Positions 55,239-64,000 are shown, numbered from the stretch's first letter. The stretch: 64,000 nt of DNA from Maribacter polysiphoniae (GCF_003148665.1 NZ_QGGQ01000012.1:62001-126000); one strand, 5' to 3'. Notes: generated from the sequence alone by a model not told the origin. Numbers and translations: made by a program.

Positions 55239-56333
55239 ATGAAACGTTTATTTTTCTTCCTTTTACTGCTTTCCCCATCTATGTGCCTCCTTGCCCAAAA
55301 TACTTTTGAAGTGAAGGGGTTTTGTATATCCGCCCCACCATCGGATCAGGTTGGGCCGTTTATCGATTTTTTGGAAAATGAACTGGCCCCTAACGGAATC
55401 AACACCATGGTTTTAAGGGTAGATTATAATTACGCCTATGAGTCAAGACCTGAATTAAGGGGGGAAAACCCTTTAAGTAAGATTCAAGTCAAGCAAATCG
55501 TAAACAAGTGTAAAACACTAAATATCAATATAATCCCCCAAGTAAATTTGTTGGGCCATCAAAGTTGGCATTCTGAACACACCAAGTTACTACAGGTATA
55601 CCCGGAATTTGATGAAACACCACATATTGCATTGCCAGAAAATTATGTTTGGCCTAATGATGATGGCTTATATTGTAAGAGTTACTGTCCATTACATCCC
55701 AAAGTACATGAGGTAGTTTTTGATTTGATGGATGAGATTTTGGATGTTTTCGAAGCCGACGCCTTTCATGCCGGTATGGACGAGGTATTTTATTTGGCCG
55801 ATGATAATTGTCTACGTTGTAAAGGGATGGATCCCGCGGCTTTATATGCCGGTGAATTGATTAAAATCAATAACCATTTATCCCAACGGGGAGCACGGTT
55901 ATGGATTTGGGGTGATCGTTTGATTGACGGGGCCCAAACGGATATTGGCATGTGGGAAGCTTCGATGAATAATACAGCCAGGGCCATTGATATGATCCCG
56001 AAATCCGTTGTTATTTGTGACTGGCATTACGAGAAGGCCTTCCCCACGGCTGCCTATTTTGCGATAAAGGGATTCGATGTCATTACCTGTCCATGGCGCA
56101 AACCCGAAGTGGCAGTGGACCAAGTGAAGATGATGCATGATTTTAAAATGAATTCCACTCCGGAAATGGCTGCGCATTATCTCGGAATGATGCAAACTTA
56201 TTGGTCATCCACCACAAAATTCATAGAAGAGCAAAAAGCATCAACAGGGAATGAAGCAAATGCAGTGACTTGTTTCAAGGCCATGGTCAACACCATGAAA
56301 ACCATAGAATCCCCATATGGCAAACTGGAATAA
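55239..56333 (+). CDS. GH20-like glycoside hydrolase, secreted
   Basis: A 364-residue exported protein: signal peptide (about 1-19) then a single TIM-barrel domain with NIIPQVNLLGHQSWHSEHT and the Asp-Glu pair D181-E182 in FHAGMDEVFYL, which corresponds to the catalytic pair of the GH20 hexosaminidase type. It lacks the usual N-terminal GH20b domain. Shorter than standard hexosaminidases. Possible activity is on N-acetylhexosamine linkages; the pair alone does not prove it. Start at MKRLFFFLLLL. Confidence 0.78.
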   Translation: MKRLFFFLLLLSPSMCLLAQNTFEVKGFCISAPPSDQVGPFIDFLENELAPNGINTMVLRVDYNYAYESRPELRGENPLSKIQVKQIVNKCKTLNINIIPQVNLLGHQSWHSEHTKLLQVYPEFDETPHIALPENYVWPNDDGLYCKSYCPLHPKVHEVVFDLMDEILDVFEADAFHAGMDEVFYLADDNCLRCKGMDPAALYAGELIKINNHLSQRGARLWIWGDRLIDGAQTDIGMWEASMNNTARAIDMIPKSVVICDWHYEKAFPTAAYFAIKGFDVITCPWRKPEVAVDQVKMMHDFKMNSTPEMAAHYLGMMQTYWSSTTKFIEEQKASTGNEANAVTCFKAMVNTMKTIESPYGKLE

Positions 56334-56353
56334 TCACATATAAGAGGGCCATT

Positions 56354-57688
56354 TTATTTGGCATACTCCCTATTCACCCGACTACGTAGGGCATTGGCCT
56401 CAACATCCCCCTTAAATTGCTCGTTTTCAGGGTCCCATTCCAATGTACGACCCAATTGATAGGCGATGTTCGCTATATTACAGATACTTGCAGATCGATG
56501 ACCGGTCTCCACATCACAAATAGGTTGGGTCCTATTTTTGATTGCATCCAACCAATCTTGGTAATGATTGCCGTTGGAATTATAAAGACGGATATCCGAA
56601 TCCTTGGGCATTGCTGTTTTTATATGTTCCGGATTGGTTTCGAAATAGCTTCTACTAATGTCCATCGTACCCTCACTTCCAATAAAGCGAACGCCCCATC
56701 CCCTACCAAAGTCTTCATGCACCATTTCCACGCCATTGGCATAGAACATACGTAAACCTCGAACCAAAGACTTATCCGAAGGTGGAATATAACGGACGGG
56801 ACCTGAGTGGTCCATTCCCAATGCCCATTGGGCAATATCGAACATATGGGCTCCCCAGTCACACAGAATTCCACCACCTACTTCCCTGAACAGTCTAAAG
56901 TCGGGCCAAAAATCCACATCGTTTCGTGAAGGTGCCAATCTGTGATTGTAGGGCAAAAGGGGTGCAGGTCCGCACCAACCATTCCAATCGAGTTCTTCGG
57001 GAATGGGTTCTTCCTTCATATTATAGGGTACGGCAGGATCACCGACATTAACAAGAATCTTTGTAATCTTACCCAAATAACCATTTCGAACCAATTCACA
57101 AGCCCTTCTAAAATCATCCCAAGATCGTTGCATACTCCCTGTTTGCAGGATCTTACCTGTTTTTTTTGTGGTTTGTACTAATTCCATACCCTCAGTGATC
57201 CTATGGGTCAATGGTTTTTCACAATACACATCCTTACCCGCATGCATGGCATCCATGGCTTGTATGGCGTGCCAATGGTCTGGGGTGGCAATTACCACGG
57301 CATCGATATCTTTTCTGGACAACAATTCATTATAATCGGCATAACTGGTTATACCCTTATAATCATTACGTTTTCTTTCAACGGAATACAACTCGCCCAC
57401 GTGTTTTTGAAAAGCCGCGGTCTTGGTTGTCCACACATCACAACCCGCTACGATTTGTGCACTTGTATTGGTTACAAATTGCTTGGCCAATCCGTTGGTT
57501 TGTTTACCAAGTCCAATAAAACCAAGGTTTATCTTATCGTTGGGCGCAATGAAACCCCGCCCCAATACATGCCGCGGAACAATACTGATCGCCCCTACGG
57601 TTAATGCCGTATTGGTCAAGAATTTTCTACGGGAAAGTGGGTTGTGATTTTCTCCTTCTTTTTTTGTGGTATCGGTTGGTTCTTCCAT
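56354..57688 (-). CDS. Gfo/Idh/MocA oxidoreductase with Tat signal
   Basis: A 444-residue NAD(P)-dependent sugar oxidoreductase or hydrolase. The N-terminus has a twin-arginine signal SRRKFLTNTALTVGA (about 20-34) with cleavage near VLG; then the Rossmann fold NLGFIGLGKQTNGLAKQF and CEKPLTHRITEG. Exported Gfo/Idh enzymes of this type act on glycans by an NAD redox-assisted route. Start at MEEPTDTTKK; an earlier frame to 57802 lacks signal features. Confidence 0.82.
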   Translation of the reverse strand: MEEPTDTTKKEGENHNPLSRRKFLTNTALTVGAISIVPRHVLGRGFIAPNDKINLGFIGLGKQTNGLAKQFVTNTSAQIVAGCDVWTTKTAAFQKHVGELYSVERKRNDYKGITSYADYNELLSRKDIDAVVIATPDHWHAIQAMDAMHAGKDVYCEKPLTHRITEGMELVQTTKKTGKILQTGSMQRSWDDFRRACELVRNGYLGKITKILVNVGDPAVPYNMKEEPIPEELDWNGWCGPAPLLPYNHRLAPSRNDVDFWPDFRLFREVGGGILCDWGAHMFDIAQWALGMDHSGPVRYIPPSDKSLVRGLRMFYANGVEMVHEDFGRGWGVRFIGSEGTMDISRSYFETNPEHIKTAMPKDSDIRLYNSNGNHYQDWLDAIKNRTQPICDVETGHRSASICNIANIAYQLGRTLEWDPENEQFKGDVEANALRSRVNREYAK

Positions 57689-57833
57689 AATTGGGTTTTT
57701 TAAATGGCCTATATTTCCTTCCCAAAAGCTACTACAAAAAACTAGAAATAGCAACAAAAACCATTGAAACTGAATACGATAGTAGCCAACGTACCAAATC
57801 ACGATTCAATTGCGGGTATCCCATTGATCAATA

Positions 57834-59417
57834 CTATTGAAATTCACGGGCAAGAATCGATTTCATTACGTCATAGTTCCCATCGGTATCCCCATATTTT
57901 TCGCGCTCTTGCAGCATGGCCAATTTCATTTCCTTGATAATTGTCCCATACTCCAGTTCACCATAGGCATTATGTTGTTCTTTAGGATCCTTTTGAAGAT
58001 CATAAAATTCCCATGCAGGTTCCGTGGTTTCCTTTGAAGTTCCCTTCATACCCAAATCCTGTCCGTAAAATAATGCCAATTTGTATCTTTCATTTCGAAC
58101 ACCAAAATGGGCAGGTCGATCGGGATGGTGCAACCAATACCGATAGTACATTTGTTTACGCCAATTACTGGGGGTGTTGCCCTTAAGGTTCTCCCTAAAA
58201 CTCACTCCTTGTATATACGCTGGTTTCTCAATTCCGGCGTAGTCAGCCAATAAGGCGGCGAAATCGATATTCAAAATGATGTCATCCAATCGTTGCCCCC
58301 CTTTAATTTCTTTGGGATAACGTATGACAAAAGGCATCCTCAAAGACTCCTCATAAATCAACCGCTTATCAAAAAAGCCATGTTCCCCCAAAAAATAACC
58401 TTGGTCTGCCGTATACACCACAATGGTATTATCGGCGATACCTTGTTCTTCCAAATAATCGAGAAGTTTCCCGATGTTGTCATTAACTGCGGCGCCACAA
58501 CGCATAAAATCCTTCACTAGTTTTTGGTAGATTTTTTTTCGTCTTTGAATACTATCGAGTCCTTCCAAGGGGTATGGCAATCCCGGGTAATCGGTCCAAA
58601 ATTCATCGGGATGCTTAGTGGCCTTTTCCCAACGTATGGCCAATCGTTCCAAGGTTTGGCCATGAAAGGTGCGTCCGGTATTGTTCTGATCGAAATCCAA
58701 AAGACTTTCGGGTTCTGGGATATCGATATCCTTATAGAGGTCTTTATACCGTTCAGGATAATCAAAAGGTTCATGCGTCGCCTTAAAATTACAGAACATT
58801 AAAAAGGGCTTGTTCTTATCACGCTTATTTAGGTGGTCAATGGTTAAATCCGTAACCACATCCGTGGAAAAACCTTCGTGTTCCGTTCCTGTACTGCTAT
58901 CATAGCCATCGCTCCAATTTTCTTCTGATTTGAAAATAGGATTCCAATACCTACCCTGTCCCGGCAATACGTTATAATAATCAAAACCTTCAGGTTTTCC
59001 CACCAAATGCCATTTTCCTATAACTGCGGATTGGTAGCCGTTATTGGATAATGTCCTAGCTATATTAGGATGGTTTCTAGGTAGGGGTTCACTTAATGTA
59101 TACACCTGGTTCAGGTGACTGTACTGTCCGGTTAAAATACTTGCACGACTTGGGGAACATATACTATTGGTACAAAAAGCATTGTTCAGGACCATTCCTT
59201 CAGATGCTAGACGGTCTATATTGCCATTTTGTACATAATCCTCCAAAATACCGCCGTATATTCCCCAACCTTGGGAGGTGTGGTCATCAGAGAGAATAAA
59301 GAGAATGTTCGGTGGTTCGGGGTTATTCTGGTTTTTGCCCAGTTTTGGGCCACAGCCCATGGTTAAAAGAAGTAAAAGCAGGCAAAAAAATCGGTGATAA
59401 TCAATCAAAAACTTCAT
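57834..59417 (-). CDS. Sulfatase, lipoprotein
   Basis: A 527-residue type I sulfatase: lipobox LTMGC (about 18-22), N-terminal metal Asp pair in ILSDDHTS, and the formylglycine signature C87-S-P-S-R91 in SICSPSRASILTGQ. The C-terminal region has WYDLQKDPKEQHN-like sulfatase segments (FYDLQKDPKEQHNAY). Sits beside the GH20-like and oxidoreductase genes, so it probably removes sulfate from glycans such as sulfated GlcNAc polymers. It needs the formylglycine enzyme, not seen here. Confidence 0.9.
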   Translation of the reverse strand: MKFLIDYHRFFCLLLLLLTMGCGPKLGKNQNNPEPPNILFILSDDHTSQGWGIYGGILEDYVQNGNIDRLASEGMVLNNAFCTNSICSPSRASILTGQYSHLNQVYTLSEPLPRNHPNIARTLSNNGYQSAVIGKWHLVGKPEGFDYYNVLPGQGRYWNPIFKSEENWSDGYDSSTGTEHEGFSTDVVTDLTIDHLNKRDKNKPFLMFCNFKATHEPFDYPERYKDLYKDIDIPEPESLLDFDQNNTGRTFHGQTLERLAIRWEKATKHPDEFWTDYPGLPYPLEGLDSIQRRKKIYQKLVKDFMRCGAAVNDNIGKLLDYLEEQGIADNTIVVYTADQGYFLGEHGFFDKRLIYEESLRMPFVIRYPKEIKGGQRLDDIILNIDFAALLADYAGIEKPAYIQGVSFRENLKGNTPSNWRKQMYYRYWLHHPDRPAHFGVRNERYKLALFYGQDLGMKGTSKETTEPAWEFYDLQKDPKEQHNAYGELEYGTIIKEMKLAMLQEREKYGDTDGNYDVMKSILAREFQ

Positions 59418-59511
59418 GTGTTATATCCTTATGCATTTTAGCATCAAGATAAAAAGAATAATGGAATAAGCTTTAACTATTAGGGGTTTCCCTATAAATT
59501 TAAATAATGTA

Positions 59512-59519
59512 TATCTTTG
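59512..59519 (+). promoter_or_regulatory. -7 promoter element abutting the small His/CysCys protein start (TATCTTTG)
   Basis: Exact TAnnTTTG match ending eight bases before the ATG at 59528, so the 5' leader is only a few bases or absent. Same arrangement as at 46717. Confidence 0.5.
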
Positions 59520-59527
59520 TTTAGCAT

Positions 59528-59926
59528 ATGTCTAAATATTTGTCCATATCGTTATCAATATTGATCCTTATCCAAAGTTTTGGTATGGATTTTCGTGACT
59601 TGGCACATATGGACGAATTAATAGAACATGCCCAGTTTCATTCTGATAAATACGGGGATAATTTTCTGGTCTTTTTGTCCAAACATTATGGTGCCTTGGA
59701 AGTGGAGCATTCACAAGATCATCAGGAAGAAAAACAGGATCACGAACAACTTCCCTTTAACAATCATTGCTGTTCGCACAGTATTGTGGTCTATATGATC
59801 AATAAACTTCAGGTTCCGGTTATAAATACGGTTCCGGTTTTTAATTATACGACCAATTACTATTATCTGGACAATTATTCCTTTTTAGAAAAATCAGATA
59901 TTTTCCAACCTCCCAAACGAGCATAA
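59528..59926 (+). CDS. Small exported His/CysCys protein upstream of CusA, HYC_CC_PP-like
   Basis: A 132-residue protein: signal or anchor (about 5-18), HMDELIEHAQFHSDKYG, KHYGALEVEHSQDHQEEKQDHEQ (His/Asp/Glu-rich, about 53-75), NNHCCSHS with adjacent Cys (about 78-85), and a C-terminus of Tyr-rich strands ending in FQPPKRA. The motif set HY, CC, PP recalls what I remember as the HYC_CC_PP family of Bacteroidota; here G replaces the C of HYC. It precedes the RND pump gene by 70 bp and is likely a metal-binding accessory protein. Confidence 0.75.
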   Translation: MSKYLSISLSILILIQSFGMDFRDLAHMDELIEHAQFHSDKYGDNFLVFLSKHYGALEVEHSQDHQEEKQDHEQLPFNNHCCSHSIVVYMINKLQVPVINTVPVFNYTTNYYYLDNYSFLEKSDIFQPPKRA

Positions 59927-59996
59927 TCCCCAATTGATTTAGTTCATCCTGGTTATTAATGACTTGGATGGTTTGTATCACATTTTATCATGGATT

Positions 59997-62900
59997 ATGT
60001 TAACAAAAATCATACGATTCAGCATAAAGAATAAATTATTCGTTCTTCTGCTAACCCTATTTATAATATGTTTCGGGCTGTTTTCCATTACACAGATCCC
60101 TATCGGGGCAGTACCCGATGTTACCAATAACCAAGTACAGGTTATTACGACATCACAGAACCTTTCCACCCAGGATATAGAACAATTCATCACCTACCCT
60201 GTTGAACTGGAAATGGCAAACTTACCCGGCGTCGTGGAAATTCGTTCCATATCCAAATTCGGACTTTCCGTGGTGACCATTGTTTTTGAGGATAACATGG
60301 GCACCTATTTGCCCAGGCAGCTCATTGCCGAAAAAATAAAATCGGCTTCAGAAAAAATACCAGAAGGATTTGGTACTCCGGAGATGGGACCCATAACCAC
60401 GGGCTTGGGTGAAATTTACCAATATGTCTTGGATACGAAACCTGGTTATAAGGATCAATATTCCGCCATGGATCTCCGTACGATCCAGGATTGGATCGTA
60501 AAACGCCAGTTATCCGGTATACCTGGGGTTGTTGAAGTTAACACTTGGGGTGGTTATCTAAAACAATATGAAGTAGCCATCAATACGGAGAAATTACATG
60601 CCATGAATATCTCTATCAGTGAAATTTTCAATGCGTTGGAGAATAACAATAGCGTTGCCGGTGGTGGATATATTGAAAAGAACAACCAAGCCTATTTTAT
60701 ACGGGGTGAAGGACTTGTAACTTCATTGGAGGATATTGAAAAGATCGTAGTAAGAAATGAAGATGGGGTTCCCATTTTAATCAAGGATATCGCAAGTGTA
60801 GGTTTTGGCAGTGCTACCCGATTTGGAGCCATTACAGGTAACGGTGAAGGCGAAAAAGTATTGGGGCAGGTCATGATGCTCAAGGATGCCAATTCAAAAA
60901 AAGTCATCGATGCCGTCAAAGACAGGGTCGCTTCCATTTCTAAAACGCTACCAGAGGGAGTTTACATCAATCCATTTTTAGAGCGTAGTGCATTGATTGG
61001 AAAGACAACGTTCACCGTGGCCGAAAACCTTATTCTAGGGTGTCTTATCGTTATCTTTGTTGTCGTACTGCTCTTAGGTAATTTAAGATCGGGATTAGTG
61101 GTGGCCTCTGTTATTCCCATATGTCTGTTGTTTGCCCTTTCACTCATGTATATTTTTGGGGTCGATGCCAATTTGATGAGTTTGGGTGCAATTGATTTTG
61201 GGATCATCATCGATGGGGCGGTGATCATTGTGGAGTTCATTGCCTTTCAAATTACCTCCAATCGTCTGGAATTAATGCAAATGTCCGAAAAAGACGTACA
61301 AGAGGCCAAGGACAGGATCACGCTGCAAAGTGCCTCTAAAATGATGAATTCCGCAATATTTGGACAGTTGATTATCTTTATTGTCTTTATTCCAATCCTC
61401 TCATTAAGTGGCGTTGAAGGTAAGATGTTCAAACCTATGGCATTGACCTTTAGTTTTGCGTTGATCGGGGCCATGCTCCTTTGTTTTACCTATGTTCCGG
61501 TTATCTCATCCATAATATTGAAACCAACGCGGATTACCGATAGGAATGTTTCGGTGCGCCTAATGCGCTTTCTAAATCTACTTTATGCCCCTACCATAAA
61601 ATGGGCGTTGGCAAGTAGAAAATTGGTTTTATCCATCGCTGGGCTTTTATTGGCGTCGGCCATATATCTTTTCACAACCATGGGCGGGGAGTTCGTGCCC
61701 ACTTTGGACGAAGGTGATTTTGTGATCCAACCAATACTCAAGACGGGGACATCGTTGAGCAAGACCATTGAGACGACTACCCAAATTGAAAGGATCTTAT
61801 TGGAAAAATTTCCTGAGGTAGACCAGGTGGTTACCAGGATAGGTGCTGCAGAAGTTCCTACCGACCCCATGTCTATGGAAGAAACCGATGTCATCATAAC
61901 CTTGAAACCAAAGAAGGAATGGGTGTCTGCCGATTCAAAGGATGAACTTGCCGATAAATTCAAGGAAGCCCTCGGTATTATCCCTGGCATGGAAGTGGAA
62001 TTTACCCAACCCATAGAAATGCGGTTCAATGAGCTTATTACGGGTGTACGGGCCGATATCGCCATTAAGATTTTTGGGGATGATCTGGATATCCTCAATA
62101 AAAAAGGAAATGAAATCAAAAGGTTGATACAAGATGTTAAGGGAGCAGCCGATATCAGTGTCGAGAAAATAGCGGGGCTTCCACAAATGAACATAAAATT
62201 CAAAAGGGGGAAAATTGCCCGATACGGATTGAATATCAGTGATTTGAACAAAGTGATTTCCATGGGCTTTGGAGGAAGTACGATGGGTAGCATCTTTGAA
62301 GGGGAAAAACGTTTTGATCTTGCCCTTCGGTTGGATGATGTAAGCAGAAGGAATATTGATGATATCAAAAACTTTTATGTCGACTTACCTTCTGGAGGAA
62401 AAATACCATTGCATGAAGTTGCGGATATCTCCTATACCAAAGGAGCTGCCAAAATCTCAAGGGATGATACAAAAAGGAGAATCGTGGTGGGGATCAATGT
62501 GCGTAATCGGGACTTACAATCCGTGGTTACCGATGTTCAAAATAAGCTTGAATCGCAATTAAAGCTTCCTGTTGGGTATACCATTACCTATGGCGGACAG
62601 TTTGAAAACCTACAAAGTGCCAAAAATCGATTGAAAATAGCCGTACCCGTAGCATTGGTCCTCATTTTCATCTTGCTCTATTTTGCTTTTAATTCGATCA
62701 AGGAAGCGTTGATGATCTTATCCGCAATTCCCCTTGCAGCTGTCGGTGGCGTATTTTTGCTATGGTTGCGTGGCATGCCTTTCAGTATTTCTGCAGGAGT
62801 GGGCTTTATAGCGCTTTTTGGTATTGCGGTATTGAACGGCATTGTACTCATAGAACATTTTAAGGAATTAAAGGAACAGGGTATGGAAGATATTGAAGCC

Positions 62901-64000
62901 CGTATAAAAAAAGGGACTAAAGATCGTTTAAGGGCGGTTTTACTAACAGCGGCCGCGGCGGCACTGGGATTTTTACCCATGGCGGTTTCTACCAATGCAG
63001 GAGCTGAAGTTCAAAGACCACTGGCTACCGTTGTCATTGGAGGACTTGTTACCGCGACGCTTCTTACTTTGATCGTACTGCCGGTCCTATATGCCATTTT
63101 TGACACAAAAATCAAATCAAAGCGTATTTTGAAAAAGAAAAAAAATAAAAGCTTAGGAATTTTTCTACTGCTTATTGGGTTGGCTGTACAGGTCAATGGC
63201 CAGGACAAAGGATTGCATTTTGATGAAATTAGGGCATTGGCATTGCAAAATAATGCGGGTCTTAAGGCTGCTGAACTTAAAACCCAATCCTCCAAGGCCT
63301 TGGTGGGTAGTGCCTTTGATTTTGATAAAACAGAGGTCTATTATTCCTACGATCAAAACAATCTGGCCTTTAACGATAAACCGTTGAACGTATATGGGGT
63401 ACAACAAAGTATCCTGTTTCCAACAGTCTATTTTGCAGGTAAGCGAATCAACAAGGCAAACTTGCGTATGGAGGAAAGCAATTTTGAACTGCAAAAACAA
63501 CTACTTGAGCGTGAAATTGCCTCTGCCTATTACCAATTATTGTACGAGCGGGAGAAAACCCAGGTATATCGGTATTTAGACAGTATTTATCGGAAATTTG
63601 CACATGCCTCGCAGCGTAGGTTCGAATTGGGCGAAACAAACTATTTAGAGAAGATCACGGCACAAGCCAAGCAAAAAGAACTCCAAGCCCTTTATACACA
63701 GGCTAAGGAAGATGTGACATTGGCCCAAGTACAACTGCAGAAAACGATACAGATCGATGAGCCCATCAAGGTGGCCCATATGCCTTTAAATAAATTGGAA
63801 TTGCAATCCGCAGGGATTTCCGAGAATATTGGTTTAACCCTTTATGAACATAGAAATGAATGGTTTACGGCCAAAAGCGGTTATGAAAAGCAATCCTTAT
63901 TGCCCGATATCAATTTTGATTATTTCCAAGGCACCAATTCCGGTTTGGGGGAACATCTATATGGTTATCAGGTGGGGCTGAAAATACCTTTGCTCTTCAA
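59997..64000 (+). CDS. CusA/CzcA heavy-metal RND pump fused to a TolC-type outer-membrane factor (partial)
   Basis: The open frame begins at MLTKIIRFSIKNK and runs uninterrupted past the right edge (at least 1334 codons). Residues about 1-1040 are an HME-RND pump: TM1 near 12-30, QIPIGAVPDVTNNQVQV, ARTRIG-type pore region, and GAIDFGIIIDGAVIIVE with acidic relay residues in TM4. After KRILKKKKNKS (about 1042-1052) a signal-like helix LGIFLLLIGLAVQVNGQ leads to a TolC-like helical domain (LHFDEIRALALQNN). Proton-driven efflux of Cu, Ag, Zn, Co or Cd is typical; the metal is not shown. In frame by direct reading at several points. Confidence 0.9.
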   Translation, partial: MLTKIIRFSIKNKLFVLLLTLFIICFGLFSITQIPIGAVPDVTNNQVQVITTSQNLSTQDIEQFITYPVELEMANLPGVVEIRSISKFGLSVVTIVFEDNMGTYLPRQLIAEKIKSASEKIPEGFGTPEMGPITTGLGEIYQYVLDTKPGYKDQYSAMDLRTIQDWIVKRQLSGIPGVVEVNTWGGYLKQYEVAINTEKLHAMNISISEIFNALENNNSVAGGGYIEKNNQAYFIRGEGLVTSLEDIEKIVVRNEDGVPILIKDIASVGFGSATRFGAITGNGEGEKVLGQVMMLKDANSKKVIDAVKDRVASISKTLPEGVYINPFLERSALIGKTTFTVAENLILGCLIVIFVVVLLLGNLRSGLVVASVIPICLLFALSLMYIFGVDANLMSLGAIDFGIIIDGAVIIVEFIAFQITSNRLELMQMSEKDVQEAKDRITLQSASKMMNSAIFGQLIIFIVFIPILSLSGVEGKMFKPMALTFSFALIGAMLLCFTYVPVISSIILKPTRITDRNVSVRLMRFLNLLYAPTIKWALASRKLVLSIAGLLLASAIYLFTTMGGEFVPTLDEGDFVIQPILKTGTSLSKTIETTTQIERILLEKFPEVDQVVTRIGAAEVPTDPMSMEETDVIITLKPKKEWVSADSKDELADKFKEALGIIPGMEVEFTQPIEMRFNELITGVRADIAIKIFGDDLDILNKKGNEIKRLIQDVKGAADISVEKIAGLPQMNIKFKRGKIARYGLNISDLNKVISMGFGGSTMGSIFEGEKRFDLALRLDDVSRRNIDDIKNFYVDLPSGGKIPLHEVADISYTKGAAKISRDDTKRRIVVGINVRNRDLQSVVTDVQNKLESQLKLPVGYTITYGGQFENLQSAKNRLKIAVPVALVLIFILLYFAFNSIKEALMILSAIPLAAVGGVFLLWLRGMPFSISAGVGFIALFGIAVLNGIVLIEHFKELKEQGMEDIEARIKKGTKDRLRAVLLTAAAAALGFLPMAVSTNAGAEVQRPLATVVIGGLVTATLLTLIVLPVLYAIFDTKIKSKRILKKKKNKSLGIFLLLIGLAVQVNGQDKGLHFDEIRALALQNNAGLKAAELKTQSSKALVGSAFDFDKTEVYYSYDQNNLAFNDKPLNVYGVQQSILFPTVYFAGKRINKANLRMEESNFELQKQLLEREIASAYYQLLYEREKTQVYRYLDSIYRKFAHASQRRFELGETNYLEKITAQAKQKELQALYTQAKEDVTLAQVQLQKTIQIDEPIKVAHMPLNKLELQSAGISENIGLTLYEHRNEWFTAKSGYEKQSLLPDINFDYFQGTNSGLGEHLYGYQVGLKIPLLF

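Noticed and set aside
57203-57604. Open frames on the plus strand opposite the Gfo/Idh gene (133, 102 and 79 codons)
   Set aside because: Antisense to a gene with clear family motifs; translated sequences are His/Tyr/Ile-rich shadows with no start context.
60692-63500. Several minus-strand open frames opposite the RND pump
   Set aside because: The plus-strand pump reading is continuous with family motifs; the antisense proteins are Ser/Pro/Met-rich shadows.

Overview
The window looks like a chromosomal segment of a marine-type Flavobacteriaceae (Bacteroidota). Several things point there: an LpxC-FabZ fusion, a HisIE fusion and a HisNB-type HisB, a PorX-like response regulator with a PglZ domain, ferredoxin-LuxC-SerC-SerA order, a His-rich TonB receptor, a CusA-TolC fusion, sulfatase and GH20-type enzymes, and -7 promoter elements of the Bacteroidota form TAnnTTTG. 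Base composition is AT-rich and even. I see no rRNA, tRNA, insertion sequence, prophage or CRISPR array. The genus is not determined.

Layout. 1-1623 (minus): a von Willebrand A protein followed by a MoxR/BchI-like ATPase that runs off the left edge. 2241-10071 (minus): a complete histidine operon, hisG-GNAT-hisD-hisC-hisB-hisH-hisA-hisF-hisIE, with an acetyltransferase gene between hisG and hisD. It is preceded by a 17-codon leader peptide with three consecutive His codons and by mutually exclusive antiterminator and terminator hairpins, so it appears to be controlled by classical attenuation. 10164-20918 (minus): SPFH protein, VWA membrane protein, fabG, sucD, a second lpxD-like gene, efp, lpxA, lpxC-fabZ, lpxD and an HD hydrolase. 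This is the lipid A core of the cell plus housekeeping genes. PorX diverges from it at 21065.

21065-34385: mixed housekeeping genes (tsaE, ald, proline dehydrogenase, aroB, DinB, Lrp, M14 peptidase, XRE regulator, TerC, sterol-desaturase-like, mscL) and several small Flavobacteriaceae proteins. Two regulatory regions stand out: a T-tract repeat array in front of a 44-residue lipoprotein, and an array of four 14-bp palindromes at 21-22 bp spacing between the M14 and XRE genes. 34398-41266 (minus): topoisomerase IV parC/parE, an EamA transporter, ychF. 41445-46681: ferredoxin, LuxC-type acyl-CoA reductase, serC, serA, DUF937, two small conserved proteins.

46729-64000: accessory-type content. 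It has a small secreted His/Cys protein plus a TonB receptor with a His/Glu-rich loop (probable metal uptake), folE, a LolD-like ATPase, S10 peptidase, a CAT-fold acetyltransferase, then an exported set (SGNH hydrolase, GH20-like enzyme, Tat-exported Gfo/Idh oxidoreductase, lipoprotein sulfatase) suited to sulfated or N-acetylhexosamine glycans. The window ends with a second small His/CysCys protein in front of a CusA-type RND pump fused in frame to a TolC-type outer-membrane factor that runs off the right edge.

The most interesting signals are regulatory or architectural: the his attenuator, the phased palindrome array, the repeat array and small lipoprotein, the two metal loci that each start with a small His/Cys protein whose promoter abuts the start codon, and an A8 slippery tract with an immediate -1 stop exactly at the CusA-TolC junction.
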